Source: Microvirgula aerodenitrificans DSM 15089 (GTDB taxonomy: Bacteria; Pseudomonadota; Gammaproteobacteria; Burkholderiales; Aquaspirillaceae). From it: a DNA stretch of 64,000 nucleotides. Under the pieces are notes generated by a model. It was given only the letters and a program-made list of their open reading frames with translations, was not told where the DNA came from and did no database searches. Shown here piece after piece: positions 34,966 through 43,063 of this stretch; position 1 is the stretch's first letter; every line of letters begins with the position of its first letter. The DNA is taken from positions 267,622 through 331,621 of the forward strand of contig NZ_JHVK01000003.1 in assembly GCF_000620105.1 (NCBI RefSeq), read 5' to 3'. Both the position numbers and the translations under genes were made by a program.

Positions 34966-36045
34966 TCAAGACGAGGGGGGCGGCGCCGATATTTTTTGCC
35001 GGTCATCCTGCCATTTCGCCGCCAGTGCGGTCAGCGCCGGAACGGACAGGTTGTCCAGCCGCAAGTGCTGCGCCTCGGCCAGATTCGCATAGTGACGATC
35101 CGTCGAACGGCCATACAGCGGATCGTAATGCTCGACCAGCAGCGCCTCGACCAGTGCCGGGAAAGCGCCGGCCTTGATCAGCGCTTCCCACTGCGCCAGT
35201 TTTTCCCGGCCGTGCAACTCGCGCAACTGACCGAGCCGCGCCATCAGCGGCGCCGGCTGGCGCAGGAAGTAGTCGTAATCCTCCAGCAGGAAGCGGACCC
35301 GCTCGCCGAGCGGCACCTCCAGACACAGACAGTCCCCCTGATGCATCGCATCGATCAGGCTGCCCGGCACGGTCAGACGGCCGATCCGGCGCGACTCGGC
35401 CTCGATATGGACCGGCCTGGCCGGGTCGAGTGCGGACAGCGCCAGCCACAGCAGACTCTCGAAACGCTTCTGCGACGGTTGCGGTTCGTCCGGCAACGCC
35501 CCCAGCACCGATCCGCGATGGCAGGCCAGCCGTTCGAGGTCGAGCACCTGATGCCCGGCCTCCGCCAGCGCATCGAGCAGCCGGCTCTTGCCCGAGCCGG
35601 TCGGCCCGCACAGCACGCGGAACCGGAACCGGGCCGGCGCTTCAGCCAGCGCATCCATTACCTGCTTGCGGTACTGCTTGTAGCCGCCTTCCAGTTGCCG
35701 CGCGCCCCAGCCAACCTGCTGCAGGATCAGCGTCATCGCACCCGAACGCTGTCCGCCGCGCCAGCAGCAGACCAGCGGGCGCCAGCTCTTGGGCCGGTCG
35801 TGGAAACGGGCATCAAGGTGATGGGCGATATTGCGCGCGACCAGCGCAGCCCCCACCTTGCGCGCTTCGAAGGGCGATGCCTGTTTGTACAGCGTGCCGA
35901 CGACGACGCGCTCGTCGTCGGACAGCACCGGACAATTGATGGCACCGGGAATATGATCGTCGGCGAACTCCGCCGGCGTGCGCACGTCGATGACCTCATC
36001 GAATTCGTCGCGCTGTGCTATGGTCGCGGGCGGCAAGAAACGCAT
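34966..36045 (-). CDS. selU: tRNA 2-selenouridine synthase
   Basis: 359 residues. The N-terminal rhodanese domain has the catalytic cysteine in CCWRGGQRSG near residue 95. The C-terminal part has a P-loop (CGPTGSGKSRLL) near residue 150. The enzyme (SelU/MnmH/YbbB) replaces sulfur by selenium at wobble 2-thiouridine of some tRNAs, using selenophosphate. It is divergent from selD, which makes that selenophosphate, with only 17 bases between the start codons. No Shine-Dalgarno sequence is visible for this start. Confidence 0.93.
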   Translation of the reverse strand: MRFLPPATIAQRDEFDEVIDVRTPAEFADDHIPGAINCPVLSDDERVVVGTLYKQASPFEARKVGAALVARNIAHHLDARFHDRPKSWRPLVCCWRGGQRSGAMTLILQQVGWGARQLEGGYKQYRKQVMDALAEAPARFRFRVLCGPTGSGKSRLLDALAEAGHQVLDLERLACHRGSVLGALPDEPQPSQKRFESLLWLALSALDPARPVHIEAESRRIGRLTVPGSLIDAMHQGDCLCLEVPLGERVRFLLEDYDYFLRQPAPLMARLGQLRELHGREKLAQWEALIKAGAFPALVEALLVEHYDPLYGRSTDRHYANLAEAQHLRLDNLSVPALTALAAKWQDDRQKISAPPPSS

Positions 36046-36062
36046 GATAAAGGGCAGTAAAA

Positions 36063-37103
36063 ATGAGTGATGTCAGACTGACGCAATTGTCTCACGGTGG
36101 CGGCTGCGGCTGTAAAATCGCGCCCGCCGTTCTGGAAACCATCCTCGCCGGCGTACGGCCGTCGCTGCCCTTCCCCGACCTGCTGGTCGGCATCGACACC
36201 TCGGACGATGCCGCGGTCTACCGCATCAACGACAGCCAGGCCATTGTCGCCACCACCGATTTTTTCATGCCGATCGTCGACGACGCGTTCGATTTCGGCC
36301 GCATCGCCGCCACCAATGCGCTGTCGGACATCTATGCCATGGGTGGCAAACCACTGTTTGCCCTGGCCATTGTCGGCATGCCGGTCAATGTGCTGCCGCC
36401 GGAAACCATCCGCCGCATCCTCGACGGAGGCCAGTCGGTCTGCGCGGCGGCCGGCATCCCGATCGCCGGCGGTCACTCGATCGACAGCCCGGAACCGATC
36501 TACGGTCTGGTCGGCATCGGCATTATCGACCCGCGCCGGATCAAGACCAATGCCGGCGCCCGCGCCGGTGACCGGCTGATCCTCGGCAAGGGACTGGGAG
36601 TCGGCATCCTGGCCCAGGCCATGAAAAAGGGACTGCTCGACGACGCCGGCTACGCCGCGCTGATCGGCAGCACTACCCGGCTGAACACGGTCGGCACCGA
36701 ACTGGCCGAACTCGACGAGGTGCATGCGCTGACCGACGTCACCGGCTTCGGCCTTGCCGGCCACCTGCTGGAAGTCTGCCGCGGCGCCGGCCTGACCGGC
36801 ATGATCGACATCGACCGGGTGCCGGTCATCCGCGAAGCGCTTGGCTTTGCCGAACAGGGCATCGGCCCGGGCGCCATCGAACGCAACTGGGCCAGTTTCG
36901 GCGATGGCGTGCGCTTCGCCCACGACGTGCCGGCCTGGAAACAGCGGCTGCTGGCCGATCCGCAGACCAGCGGCGGCCTGCTGGTCGCCGTGGCGCCGGA
37001 AGTGGCCGATGCCGTTCTGGCCCGTTTCCATGCTGCCGGCTTCGATTACGCGGCAGACATCGGCGAGCTGGCCCACGGTCACGCCGGCGTCGTCGTGCGC
37101 TGA
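36063..37103 (+). CDS. selD: Selenide, water dikinase (selenophosphate synthase)
   Basis: 346 residues. The N-terminal GGCGCKIAP motif holds the catalytic Cys (Cys, not Sec) and Lys. The ATP-binding Asp residues are in IDTSDDAAVYRI and VATTDFFMPIVDD, and ALSDIYAMGG is typical. It makes selenophosphate from selenide and ATP for SelU and for selenocysteine synthesis. The partner gene selU is divergent, and selC, the selenocysteine tRNA gene, is at 61.8 kb; both uses of selenium are therefore likely. Confidence 0.96.
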   Translation: MSDVRLTQLSHGGGCGCKIAPAVLETILAGVRPSLPFPDLLVGIDTSDDAAVYRINDSQAIVATTDFFMPIVDDAFDFGRIAATNALSDIYAMGGKPLFALAIVGMPVNVLPPETIRRILDGGQSVCAAAGIPIAGGHSIDSPEPIYGLVGIGIIDPRRIKTNAGARAGDRLILGKGLGVGILAQAMKKGLLDDAGYAALIGSTTRLNTVGTELAELDEVHALTDVTGFGLAGHLLEVCRGAGLTGMIDIDRVPVIREALGFAEQGIGPGAIERNWASFGDGVRFAHDVPAWKQRLLADPQTSGGLLVAVAPEVADAVLARFHAAGFDYAADIGELAHGHAGVVVR

Positions 37104-37119
37104 CCTTACCAGCCGGGGC

Positions 37120-37331
37120 ATGCCGGTCGGCATTGGCGAGCAGATTGCGCAACGCATCCCGCAGTGGCTGCTGGTCGGCGACGCTGATCGCATCGTGCCG
37201 CGCCAGGTGGCCGATGCCTACGCCGACGGTTTTCCCGCCGGCCGGCAACCGGCAGTGCGTGCGTTTCCGACCTGCACCACTCGTGCTGCTGGGCGGAAAT
37301 CTGGACCGCGCTGCCGGCCAGGCGCCCCTAG
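37120..37331 (+). pseudogene. Remnant of an alpha/beta hydrolase, frameshifted
   Basis: A frame from 37120 (MPVGIGEQIAQRIPQW) contains LVGDADRIVPRQVADAYADG, the segment around the catalytic Asp of many alpha/beta hydrolases. At about 37267 a one-base loss shifts the reading to DLHHSCCWAEIWTALPARRP with a stop at 37329-37331; the His there would be the catalytic His. The N-terminal half with the nucleophile is missing. It is best read as a decayed 3' fragment between selD and the ClpP-like gene, overlapping the end of the latter. Confidence 0.5.
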
Positions 37332-38080
37332 CTGCGGGTCCGGGGGCGTTTGCTGCCGCCCGGCTTCATGGCCTTGACCTCGACCTCCACCGGACGGACC
37401 GGCTCCGCATCCAGCACCGGCGGCGTCGTTGCCTCCGCCTTCTTGCCGCGCGCGGCGCGCGGCGGCGCCGGCAACTGCCGCGCGGCAATGACTTTCTGCA
37501 TGCGGCGGCGGATCTCGTCCGAATCCATCCAGATGTCGGCGCCACGCATGATCGCCTCCAGCTCCTCGCTGGACAGGAACGGGTAGCACAGCCGGTGCAT
37601 GACCTTGTCGAACCACTTGCCATGCGCAATCACTTGCGCGTGCTGCTCGTTGCCCTTGCCGATCAGGCTGCCGGAGTAGTTGTGGAACATCAGCTGGCAG
37701 TTGTCGTGCACGATCAGCTCGTCGCCGGCGAGAAAGATCAGCGAACCCATCGAGTAGGCGCGCGCTTCCAGCACGGTGATGACCTTGGCCTTGCAGGCCT
37801 GGATGTTGTTGATGATCTGCAACCCGGTGTCGAAAATCCCGCCGGGGGTATTCAGGTGCAGGAAGATCACGTCGTATTCGCTGGCAGTCGACAGCGCGTT
37901 CAGCAGATCGGTATAGGCGATCGCCGGACCGATCTCGCCGGACAGATAGAAGGAGATTTGCCGGGCGACCACCTGACTGTCGTAGCGGCGGAAATAGGGT
38001 ACCGGAACCGGGACGACCTCCTCGTCCTCGTCATTGCCCTCGTTGCGCATGCCCGCGGGTATCGAATGCCTGCTCATCAT
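37328..38080 (-). CDS. ClpP-like serine protease, stand-alone
   Basis: 250 residues from the ATG at 38080. The core is ClpP-like: LHLNTPGGIFDTGLQI, the catalytic Ser in EARAYSMGSLIF and the His in LMFHNYSG. An acidic N-terminal stretch (NEGNDEDEEVVPVPVP) and a basic Pro/Ala-rich C-terminal tail (about 60 residues) set it apart from housekeeping ClpP (about 200 residues). No Clp ATPase gene is adjacent. It may act as a peptidase on its own or with the cell's ClpX/ClpA; related proteins occur in phages and in some betaproteobacteria. Confidence 0.75.
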   Translation of the reverse strand: MMSRHSIPAGMRNEGNDEDEEVVPVPVPYFRRYDSQVVARQISFYLSGEIGPAIAYTDLLNALSTASEYDVIFLHLNTPGGIFDTGLQIINNIQACKAKVITVLEARAYSMGSLIFLAGDELIVHDNCQLMFHNYSGSLIGKGNEQHAQVIAHGKWFDKVMHRLCYPFLSSEELEAIMRGADIWMDSDEIRRRMQKVIAARQLPAPPRAARGKKAEATTPPVLDAEPVRPVEVEVKAMKPGGSKRPRTRS

Positions 38081-38171
38081 TGCCCCCTTCTTCTTGTCAT
38101 GCCGGCCACCGGGGCGGCCGGCTTTGCTACACTCCACGGCTTAGACACTGACTCTTCCTACGGAATTCTGC

Positions 38172-39839
38172 ATGGCCCAATATGTAATGTCGATGCTCCG
38201 CGTGAGCAAGATCGTCCCCCCCAAGCGTCAGATCATCAAGGACATCTCCCTGAGTTTCTTCCCCGGTGCCAAGATCGGCCTGCTGGGGCTGAACGGCGCG
38301 GGCAAATCCACCGTGCTGAAAATCATGGCCGGTGTCGACAAGGAGTATGACGGCGAAGTCCAGCACCTGGCCGGCGTAAAGATCGGCTATCTGGCGCAGG
38401 AGCCGCTGCTCGACAATGACGCCACCGTGCGCGAGGAAGTCGAAGCCGGCATGGGCGACGTCATGGACGCGCAAAAGCGGCTGGAAGAAGTCTATGCCGC
38501 CTACGCCGAGCCGGATGCCGACTTCGATGCACTGGCCGAGGAGCAGGCGCGGCTCGAGGCGATCATTTCCGCCGGCGCCGGCGACAACACCTCGCTGCAG
38601 CTGGAACTGGCCGCCGATGCGCTGCGCCTGCCGGCATGGGATGCCCGCATCGGTCAGCTGTCCGGTGGTGAAAAGCGCCGCGTGGCACTGTGCAAGCTGC
38701 TGCTGTCCAAGCCGGACATGCTGCTGCTCGACGAACCAACCAACCACCTCGATGCCGAATCGGTCGAATGGCTGGAGCAGTTCCTGGTGCGCTTCCCCGG
38801 CACCGTGGTCGCCGTTACCCACGATCGCTACTTCCTCGACAACGCCGCCGAATGGATCCTGGAACTCGACCGCGGTCACGGCATCCCGTGGAAGGGCAAT
38901 TACAGCTCGTGGCTGGAACAGAAGGAACAGCGCCTGGAGCAGGAATCCAGGGGTGAAGCTGCGCGCATGAAGGCCATGAAGCAGGAACTGGAATGGGTGC
39001 GGCAGAACCCGAAGGGACGCCAGGCCAAGTCCAAGGCCCGTATCGCCCGCTTCGAGGAACTGTCGTCGTTCGAATACCAGAAGCGCAATGAAACCCAGGA
39101 AATCTTCATCCCGGTCGGCGAGCGGCTCGGCAGCGAAGTGATCGAGTTCGACCAGGTGTCGAAGGGCTTCGGCGACCGCCTGCTGATCGACAACCTGAGC
39201 TTCAAGGCACCGGCCGGCGCCATCGTCGGCATCATCGGCCCGAACGGCGCCGGCAAATCGACGCTGTTCAAGATGATCGCCGGCCGCGAACAGCCGGACA
39301 GCGGCACGGTGAAGATCGGCCAGACCGTGCAGATGGCCTTCGTCGAGCAGAGCCGTGAAGGGCTGGACGACGACAAGACCGTGTTCGAGGACGTGTCCGG
39401 TGGCCAGGAACTGGTCAACGTCGGCAAGTTCGAGATGTCGAGCCGTGCCTATCTGGGCCGGTTCAACTTCAAGGGTGGCGACCAGCAGAAGAAGGTCGGC
39501 TCGCTGTCCGGCGGCGAACGCGGCCGCCTGCACCTGGCCAAGACGCTGCTGAAGGGCGGCAACGTGCTGCTGCTCGATGAACCGTCCAACGACCTCGACG
39601 TCGAAACGCTGCGCGCACTGGAAGACGCGCTGCTGGAATACGCCGGCACCGTGTTCGTGATCTCCCATGACCGCTGGTTCCTCGACCGTATCGCCACCCA
39701 TATCCTGGCGGCGGAAGGCGATTCGCAGTGGACCTTCTTCGATGGCAACTATCAGGAATACGAAGCCGACAAGAAGAAACGCCTTGGCGAAGAAGGCGCG
39801 AAGCCGAAGCGCATCCGCTACAAGCCGGTCACGCGCTGA
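38172..39839 (+). CDS. ettA: Energy-dependent translational throttle protein EttA
   Basis: 555 residues, the normal length. Two ABC domains carry P-loops GLNGAGKST and GPNGAGKST, signatures QLSGGEKRRVALC and SLSGGERGRLHLA, and Walker B LLLDEPTNHLDAES and LLLDEPSNDLDVET. The arm insertion of EttA is present in the first domain, and the linker is rich in Arg/Lys. This ABC-F protein binds the ribosomal E site and gates entry into elongation by ATP/ADP ratio. It is a single gene ending at a strong terminator. Confidence 0.95.
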   Translation: MAQYVMSMLRVSKIVPPKRQIIKDISLSFFPGAKIGLLGLNGAGKSTVLKIMAGVDKEYDGEVQHLAGVKIGYLAQEPLLDNDATVREEVEAGMGDVMDAQKRLEEVYAAYAEPDADFDALAEEQARLEAIISAGAGDNTSLQLELAADALRLPAWDARIGQLSGGEKRRVALCKLLLSKPDMLLLDEPTNHLDAESVEWLEQFLVRFPGTVVAVTHDRYFLDNAAEWILELDRGHGIPWKGNYSSWLEQKEQRLEQESRGEAARMKAMKQELEWVRQNPKGRQAKSKARIARFEELSSFEYQKRNETQEIFIPVGERLGSEVIEFDQVSKGFGDRLLIDNLSFKAPAGAIVGIIGPNGAGKSTLFKMIAGREQPDSGTVKIGQTVQMAFVEQSREGLDDDKTVFEDVSGGQELVNVGKFEMSSRAYLGRFNFKGGDQQKKVGSLSGGERGRLHLAKTLLKGGNVLLLDEPSNDLDVETLRALEDALLEYAGTVFVISHDRWFLDRIATHILAAEGDSQWTFFDGNYQEYEADKKKRLGEEGAKPKRIRYKPVTR

Positions 39840-39863
39840 TCACGTAGCAGCAGCTTCAACCAC

Positions 39864-39888
39864 AACGCGGGCCTTCGGGCCCGCGTTT
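39864..39888 (+). terminator. Intrinsic terminator of ettA
   Basis: Perfect 10-bp stem (AACGCGGGCC / GGCCCGCGTT) capped by a TTCG tetraloop and followed by a T-rich stretch. It may also serve the convergent sodC transcript. Confidence 0.9.
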
Positions 39889-39911
39889 GTCGTTTGCGGC
39901 GATACGTTCTG

Positions 39912-40436
39912 CTAGCGGATTACCCCGCAGGCGACACGGGCACCGCCGCCGCCCAGCGCCGCCGGCATGTCGGCGTGATTGTCACCACCGGCATGGATCA
40001 TCAGCGCATGCCCGGCCAGATCGGACAGTTTCAGCCGTGGCGCCAGCACCGGCTGGGTCGCGCGGCCATCGGCACCGACATACAGCGCCGGCAGGTCTCC
40101 GAGATGGCCTTCGCCCCACGGGCCTTCATGCCGGCCGGTTCCGGCCGGATCGAAATGGCCGCCGGCCGCGCCGGCCGGCACCATCTTGCCGTCGATCAGC
40201 TTCGGACCGCAGTCCGCACTGGCATGCAGATGGAAGCCATGAACACCGGGCGGCAGGCCGTCCAGGTTCGGCGTGAACACCACACCGTAGGCCGACTGGG
40301 TGGCCTGTATCGTGCCGATCTGCCGGACCGGGCCTTTCTGGTCGACCAGCTGCATGTCGACCGGCACCGGTGCCGCAGCCAGTGCGGAACCGGTCAGGCC
40401 GGCCATCATCAGCAGTGCGGGCAGTCGTTTGTTCAT
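39912..40436 (-). CDS. sodC: Periplasmic Cu/Zn superoxide dismutase
   Basis: 174 residues starting [20 protein letters not shown], a cleavable signal peptide. Metal ligands are in [12 protein letters not shown] and [12 protein letters not shown], and the C-terminal end is [10 protein letters not shown]; the two Cys form the usual disulfide. It dismutates superoxide in the periplasm. AGAGGAG lies just before the ATG. Upstream open reading to about 40940 has no coding character. Close to the Fur-controlled small membrane gene, with which it is divergent. Confidence 0.93.
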   Translation of the reverse strand: MNKRLPALLMMAGLTGSALAAAPVPVDMQLVDQKGPVRQIGTIQATQSAYGVVFTPNLDGLPPGVHGFHLHASADCGPKLIDGKMVPAGAAGGHFDPAGTGRHEGPWGEGHLGDLPALYVGADGRATQPVLAPRLKLSDLAGHALMIHAGGDNHADMPAALGGGGARVACGVIR

Positions 40437-40524
40437 GGTTTCTCCTCTTGTGGGTAAGGGGCGGTGACGGGGCGCCGTCAGGCCTCTGAATATAGACACG
40501 ATCGCCGCGGCCTTGTCGTCTGGC

Positions 40525-40552
40525 TTGCATATCAAATGAGAATCATTATTAT
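40525..40552 (+). promoter_or_regulatory. Sigma-70-like promoter overlapped by a Fur box
   Basis: TTGCAT (40525-40530) and TATTAT (40547-40552) with a 16-base spacer. The spacer and -10 are covered by a sequence at 40532-40550 that matches 14 of 19 positions of the classical Fur box, including the uninterrupted core AATCATTAT. Iron-loaded Fur should block this promoter. Confidence 0.75.
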
Positions 40553-40589
40553 TGATGGTATGCAACCCTGTTTTACCGGAGTCCCCATC

Positions 40590-40856
40590 ATGCTGGTTCT
40601 TGCCTTCCTGTTCTCGCTGGCTGCCGCGCTGGCGCTCCATGTCGCCTCGCCCACCCAGCAACTGATCGCCCGCCGGCTGCGGGCCGGTCGCCGCTACGCA
40701 GGCCTGCTCACCCTGGTGGCGCTGCTGTGTGCGATGCAGGCACTGGGTGCCGCAGCCGGTCTGGTCACGGCGCTGGCCCTGGGTGCTGCCAATCTGTGCA
40801 TCGTGTCGCTGCTTGCCGCCGAGCGCCGCCGGGCACTGAGCAGCAACAACACCTGA
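40590..40856 (+). CDS. Small Fur-regulated membrane protein (DUF3325-like)
   Basis: 88 residues with three hydrophobic helices ([18 protein letters not shown], then [20 protein letters not shown] and [18 protein letters not shown]). The [12 protein letters not shown] turn resembles DUF3325, a family of small membrane proteins next to iron-uptake genes; this assignment is from memory. The start at 40590 is the first ATG of the hydrophobic frame. A Fur box and promoter lie 40-65 bases upstream. In relatives such genes sit in operons with PepSY or receptor genes; here it stands alone, so it may be a leftover of a larger iron locus. Confidence 0.7.
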   Translation: MLVLAFLFSLAAALALHVASPTQQLIARRLRAGRRYAGLLTLVALLCAMQALGAAAGLVTALALGAANLCIVSLLAAERRRALSSNNT

Positions 40857-41268
40857 TCCGGTCATCGCCTCCAGCCCCGCGCCACCGGCGCGGGCATTTC
40901 CGTTCGCGCCCGCCTCCGGGCGCGATTTGCCTTTCCCGTGCATTTCGCCTATGTATACAGGTCCTGCCCCATGAGCCCGGACGGCTCATGGATGTGAGCA
41001 CAATGATTACAGTGGCATCGCCCGACTGACAGGATCTGTCGGCAAGCACGGCAGTCTGCCTGATTGAATCCTGCCTCTTCCGCCCCCGCCGCCGGGGAGA
41101 AACCTTGCTTCGCCCGTCCATTCTTCGCAAGCGGGGTATGCGGACAGTCCGAGGACCTGATTCAGGCCCCATGCCTGCCGGCAAGGGCATTCTCCCGCAC
41201 GTTGCTGACCGTCCCGCCCGCTTTTGCCGGCATCCTGCCCGCCGCGCCGCCACCCGGGAGGAAAGAAC
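40857..41268. promoter_or_regulatory. Leader region of the Na/Pi cotransporter gene
   Basis: 412 bases without a gene. A promoter-like pair TTGCCT (40927-40932) and TATGTA (40950-40955) has a 17-base spacer. Then a perfect 9-bp hairpin (CCATGAGCC / GGCTCATGG, 40969-40991) follows, and about 275 further bases with several short inverted repeats. If transcription starts near 40962 the mRNA leader is about 300 bases, long enough for a regulatory RNA. I do not recognise a known riboswitch in it. Confidence 0.45.
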
Positions 41269-42894
41269 ATGTTCATCTTGCTGCATCTCGCCGGAGGCGT
41301 GGCGCTGCTGACCTGGGGACTCCACATGGTGGAGTCCGGTTTCATGCGGGCGCTGGGCTCGTCGCTGCGCCGTTTCATGGCCAGCAGCCTCGGCAACCGC
41401 TTCAGCGCGCTGTTCGCCGGACTGGCGGTGACCGCCGCCCTGCAGAGCGCCACCGCCACCGGGCTGATCGCCACCTCGTTCGCCGCCCGGCGCATCATGC
41501 GCCCGGTGACCGGGCTGGCCATCATGCTTGGCGCCAATATCGGCTCGACCCTGATCGTGCAGGCGTTCTCGCTGAACCTGAGCTGGATCTCGCCTGCCTG
41601 TCTGGTTGTCGGCATGGCCATGTTCGAGCGCGGCAAGGGCTCGCAGATGCGCGATTTCGGCCGTGCCATCATCGGTCTCGGCCTGATGCTGCTGGCGCTG
41701 GAACTGCTGGTCGACACCATGGAACCGGCCGAGGCGGCCCCGGCCCTGCGCACGGTGCTCGGGGCGCTGGCCGACATGCCGGCACTGAATGCCGCCATCG
41801 CCGCGCTGCTGACCTGGGCCGCCCACTCCAGCATTCCGATCGTGCTGTTCGTCATGTCGCTGGCCACCTCGAACGCCATCCCGATGAGCACGGCCATCGC
41901 CATGGTGCTGGGCACCAATATCGGCAGCGCGCTGAATCCGTATTTCGCCGGTGCGAAGGGCAATGACAACCTGCGGAAACGCTTGCCGGCCGGCAATCTG
42001 CTACTGCGCGGCGGTGTCTGTCTCGTGCTGCTTGCCGTCACCGGCCCGCTGGCCGACGCGCTGTCGCAGTTGCCGGGTATCCCCGGCCACCGGATCGCCG
42101 ATTTCCATACCGGGCTCAATATTGCCATTGCGGTGCTGTTTATCGGTCTGCTCGATCCGGTCGCCCGCCTGCTGGAAAAGATCTACCCGCAGAATAATGA
42201 AGCGGCGGAAGATCCGGACGCGCCCCGTCATCTGGACTCGTCGGCCATCGGCACGCCGGAAGAAGCCCTGGTCAACGCCACCCGCGAAGCGCTGCACATG
42301 GGAGATATCGTCGAGGACATGCTGACCCAGAGCCTGCCCGCGCTGCTGACCGGCGACCGGCGGCTGATTGCCACCATCGCCCGCCGCGATGATGCAGTCG
42401 ACCGGCTGTACGAACGCATCAAGTTCTATGTAACCGCCGTGACCCGCGACAGTCTGGACCCCGAACAGGGCAGCAAGGCGATGGCCATCATTGCCTTCGT
42501 CATCAATATGGAGCACATCGGCGACATCATCGACCGCAACCTGATGGAGCTCGCGGCCAAGAAGGCCAAGAACCGGCTGCGCTTCTCCGGCGACGGCGCA
42601 ACCGAGCTCAGTGCCCTGCACGAACTGGTGCTGGAAAGCTTCCGCCGCGCCATGGCCGCCTTCATGGCCAATGACCTGCACGCGGCCGGCCGGCTGCTGG
42701 AAGACAAGGCCCGGGTGCGCGACATTGTCCGCGAGGCCGGTGACAACCACCTGGCACGGCTGCGTGAGGGTCGCAAGGACAGCATTTCGACCAGTTCGCT
42801 GCATCTGGACGTGCTGCGCGACTTCAAGCGCATCCATTCGCATATCTGCGCCATCGCCTACCCGGTAATCGAACGCAGCAACGGCCGCGACTGA
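41269..42894 (+). CDS. Na/Pi cotransporter family protein with PhoU-like C-terminus
   Basis: 541 residues. The N-terminal 310 residues are membrane helices with the duplicated Gln-Ser-Ala-Thr type motif (ALQSATATGLIA) and a second (AHSSIPIVLFV), plus GANIGSTLIVQ and GTNIGSALNPY, as in NptA/YjbB. The C-terminal 200 residues are helical and PhoU-like (MEHIGDIIDRNLMELA). It is expected to move phosphate with sodium, often outward in YjbB-type proteins. The start at 41269 has a GGGAGG eight bases upstream. It stands alone behind a long leader. Confidence 0.87.
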   Translation: MFILLHLAGGVALLTWGLHMVESGFMRALGSSLRRFMASSLGNRFSALFAGLAVTAALQSATATGLIATSFAARRIMRPVTGLAIMLGANIGSTLIVQAFSLNLSWISPACLVVGMAMFERGKGSQMRDFGRAIIGLGLMLLALELLVDTMEPAEAAPALRTVLGALADMPALNAAIAALLTWAAHSSIPIVLFVMSLATSNAIPMSTAIAMVLGTNIGSALNPYFAGAKGNDNLRKRLPAGNLLLRGGVCLVLLAVTGPLADALSQLPGIPGHRIADFHTGLNIAIAVLFIGLLDPVARLLEKIYPQNNEAAEDPDAPRHLDSSAIGTPEEALVNATREALHMGDIVEDMLTQSLPALLTGDRRLIATIARRDDAVDRLYERIKFYVTAVTRDSLDPEQGSKAMAIIAFVINMEHIGDIIDRNLMELAAKKAKNRLRFSGDGATELSALHELVLESFRRAMAAFMANDLHAAGRLLEDKARVRDIVREAGDNHLARLREGRKDSISTSSLHLDVLRDFKRIHSHICAIAYPVIERSNGRD

Positions 42895-42950
42895 ACGCGG
42901 CAGACATCTCTGGAAACAGGTTTGTGCCGGATGGACACAGTCTGCTGGCC

Positions 42951-42979
42951 TTGCTGTTATACATTTCTTTTTGTATGTA
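42951..42979 (+). promoter_or_regulatory. Promoter with internal dyad for the secreted repeat protein gene
   Basis: TTGCTG (42951-42956) and TATGTA (42974-42979) with a 17-base spacer. ATACAT (42959-42964) and ATGTAT (42975-42980) form a dyad across spacer and -10, a likely repressor site. Confidence 0.6.
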
Positions 42980-43063
42980 TATTGGCAAAGCCACTGGCTC
43001 ATCCACCGGGCCCTGTCTACAACGCAGAGGGACGGCCCGGCTTTCCCGTCCCCGGAGATTTCC

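Noticed and set aside
40945-40965. A LexA (SOS) box near TATGTATACAGG
   Set aside because: Only one half-site fits the CTGT-N8-ACAG pattern.
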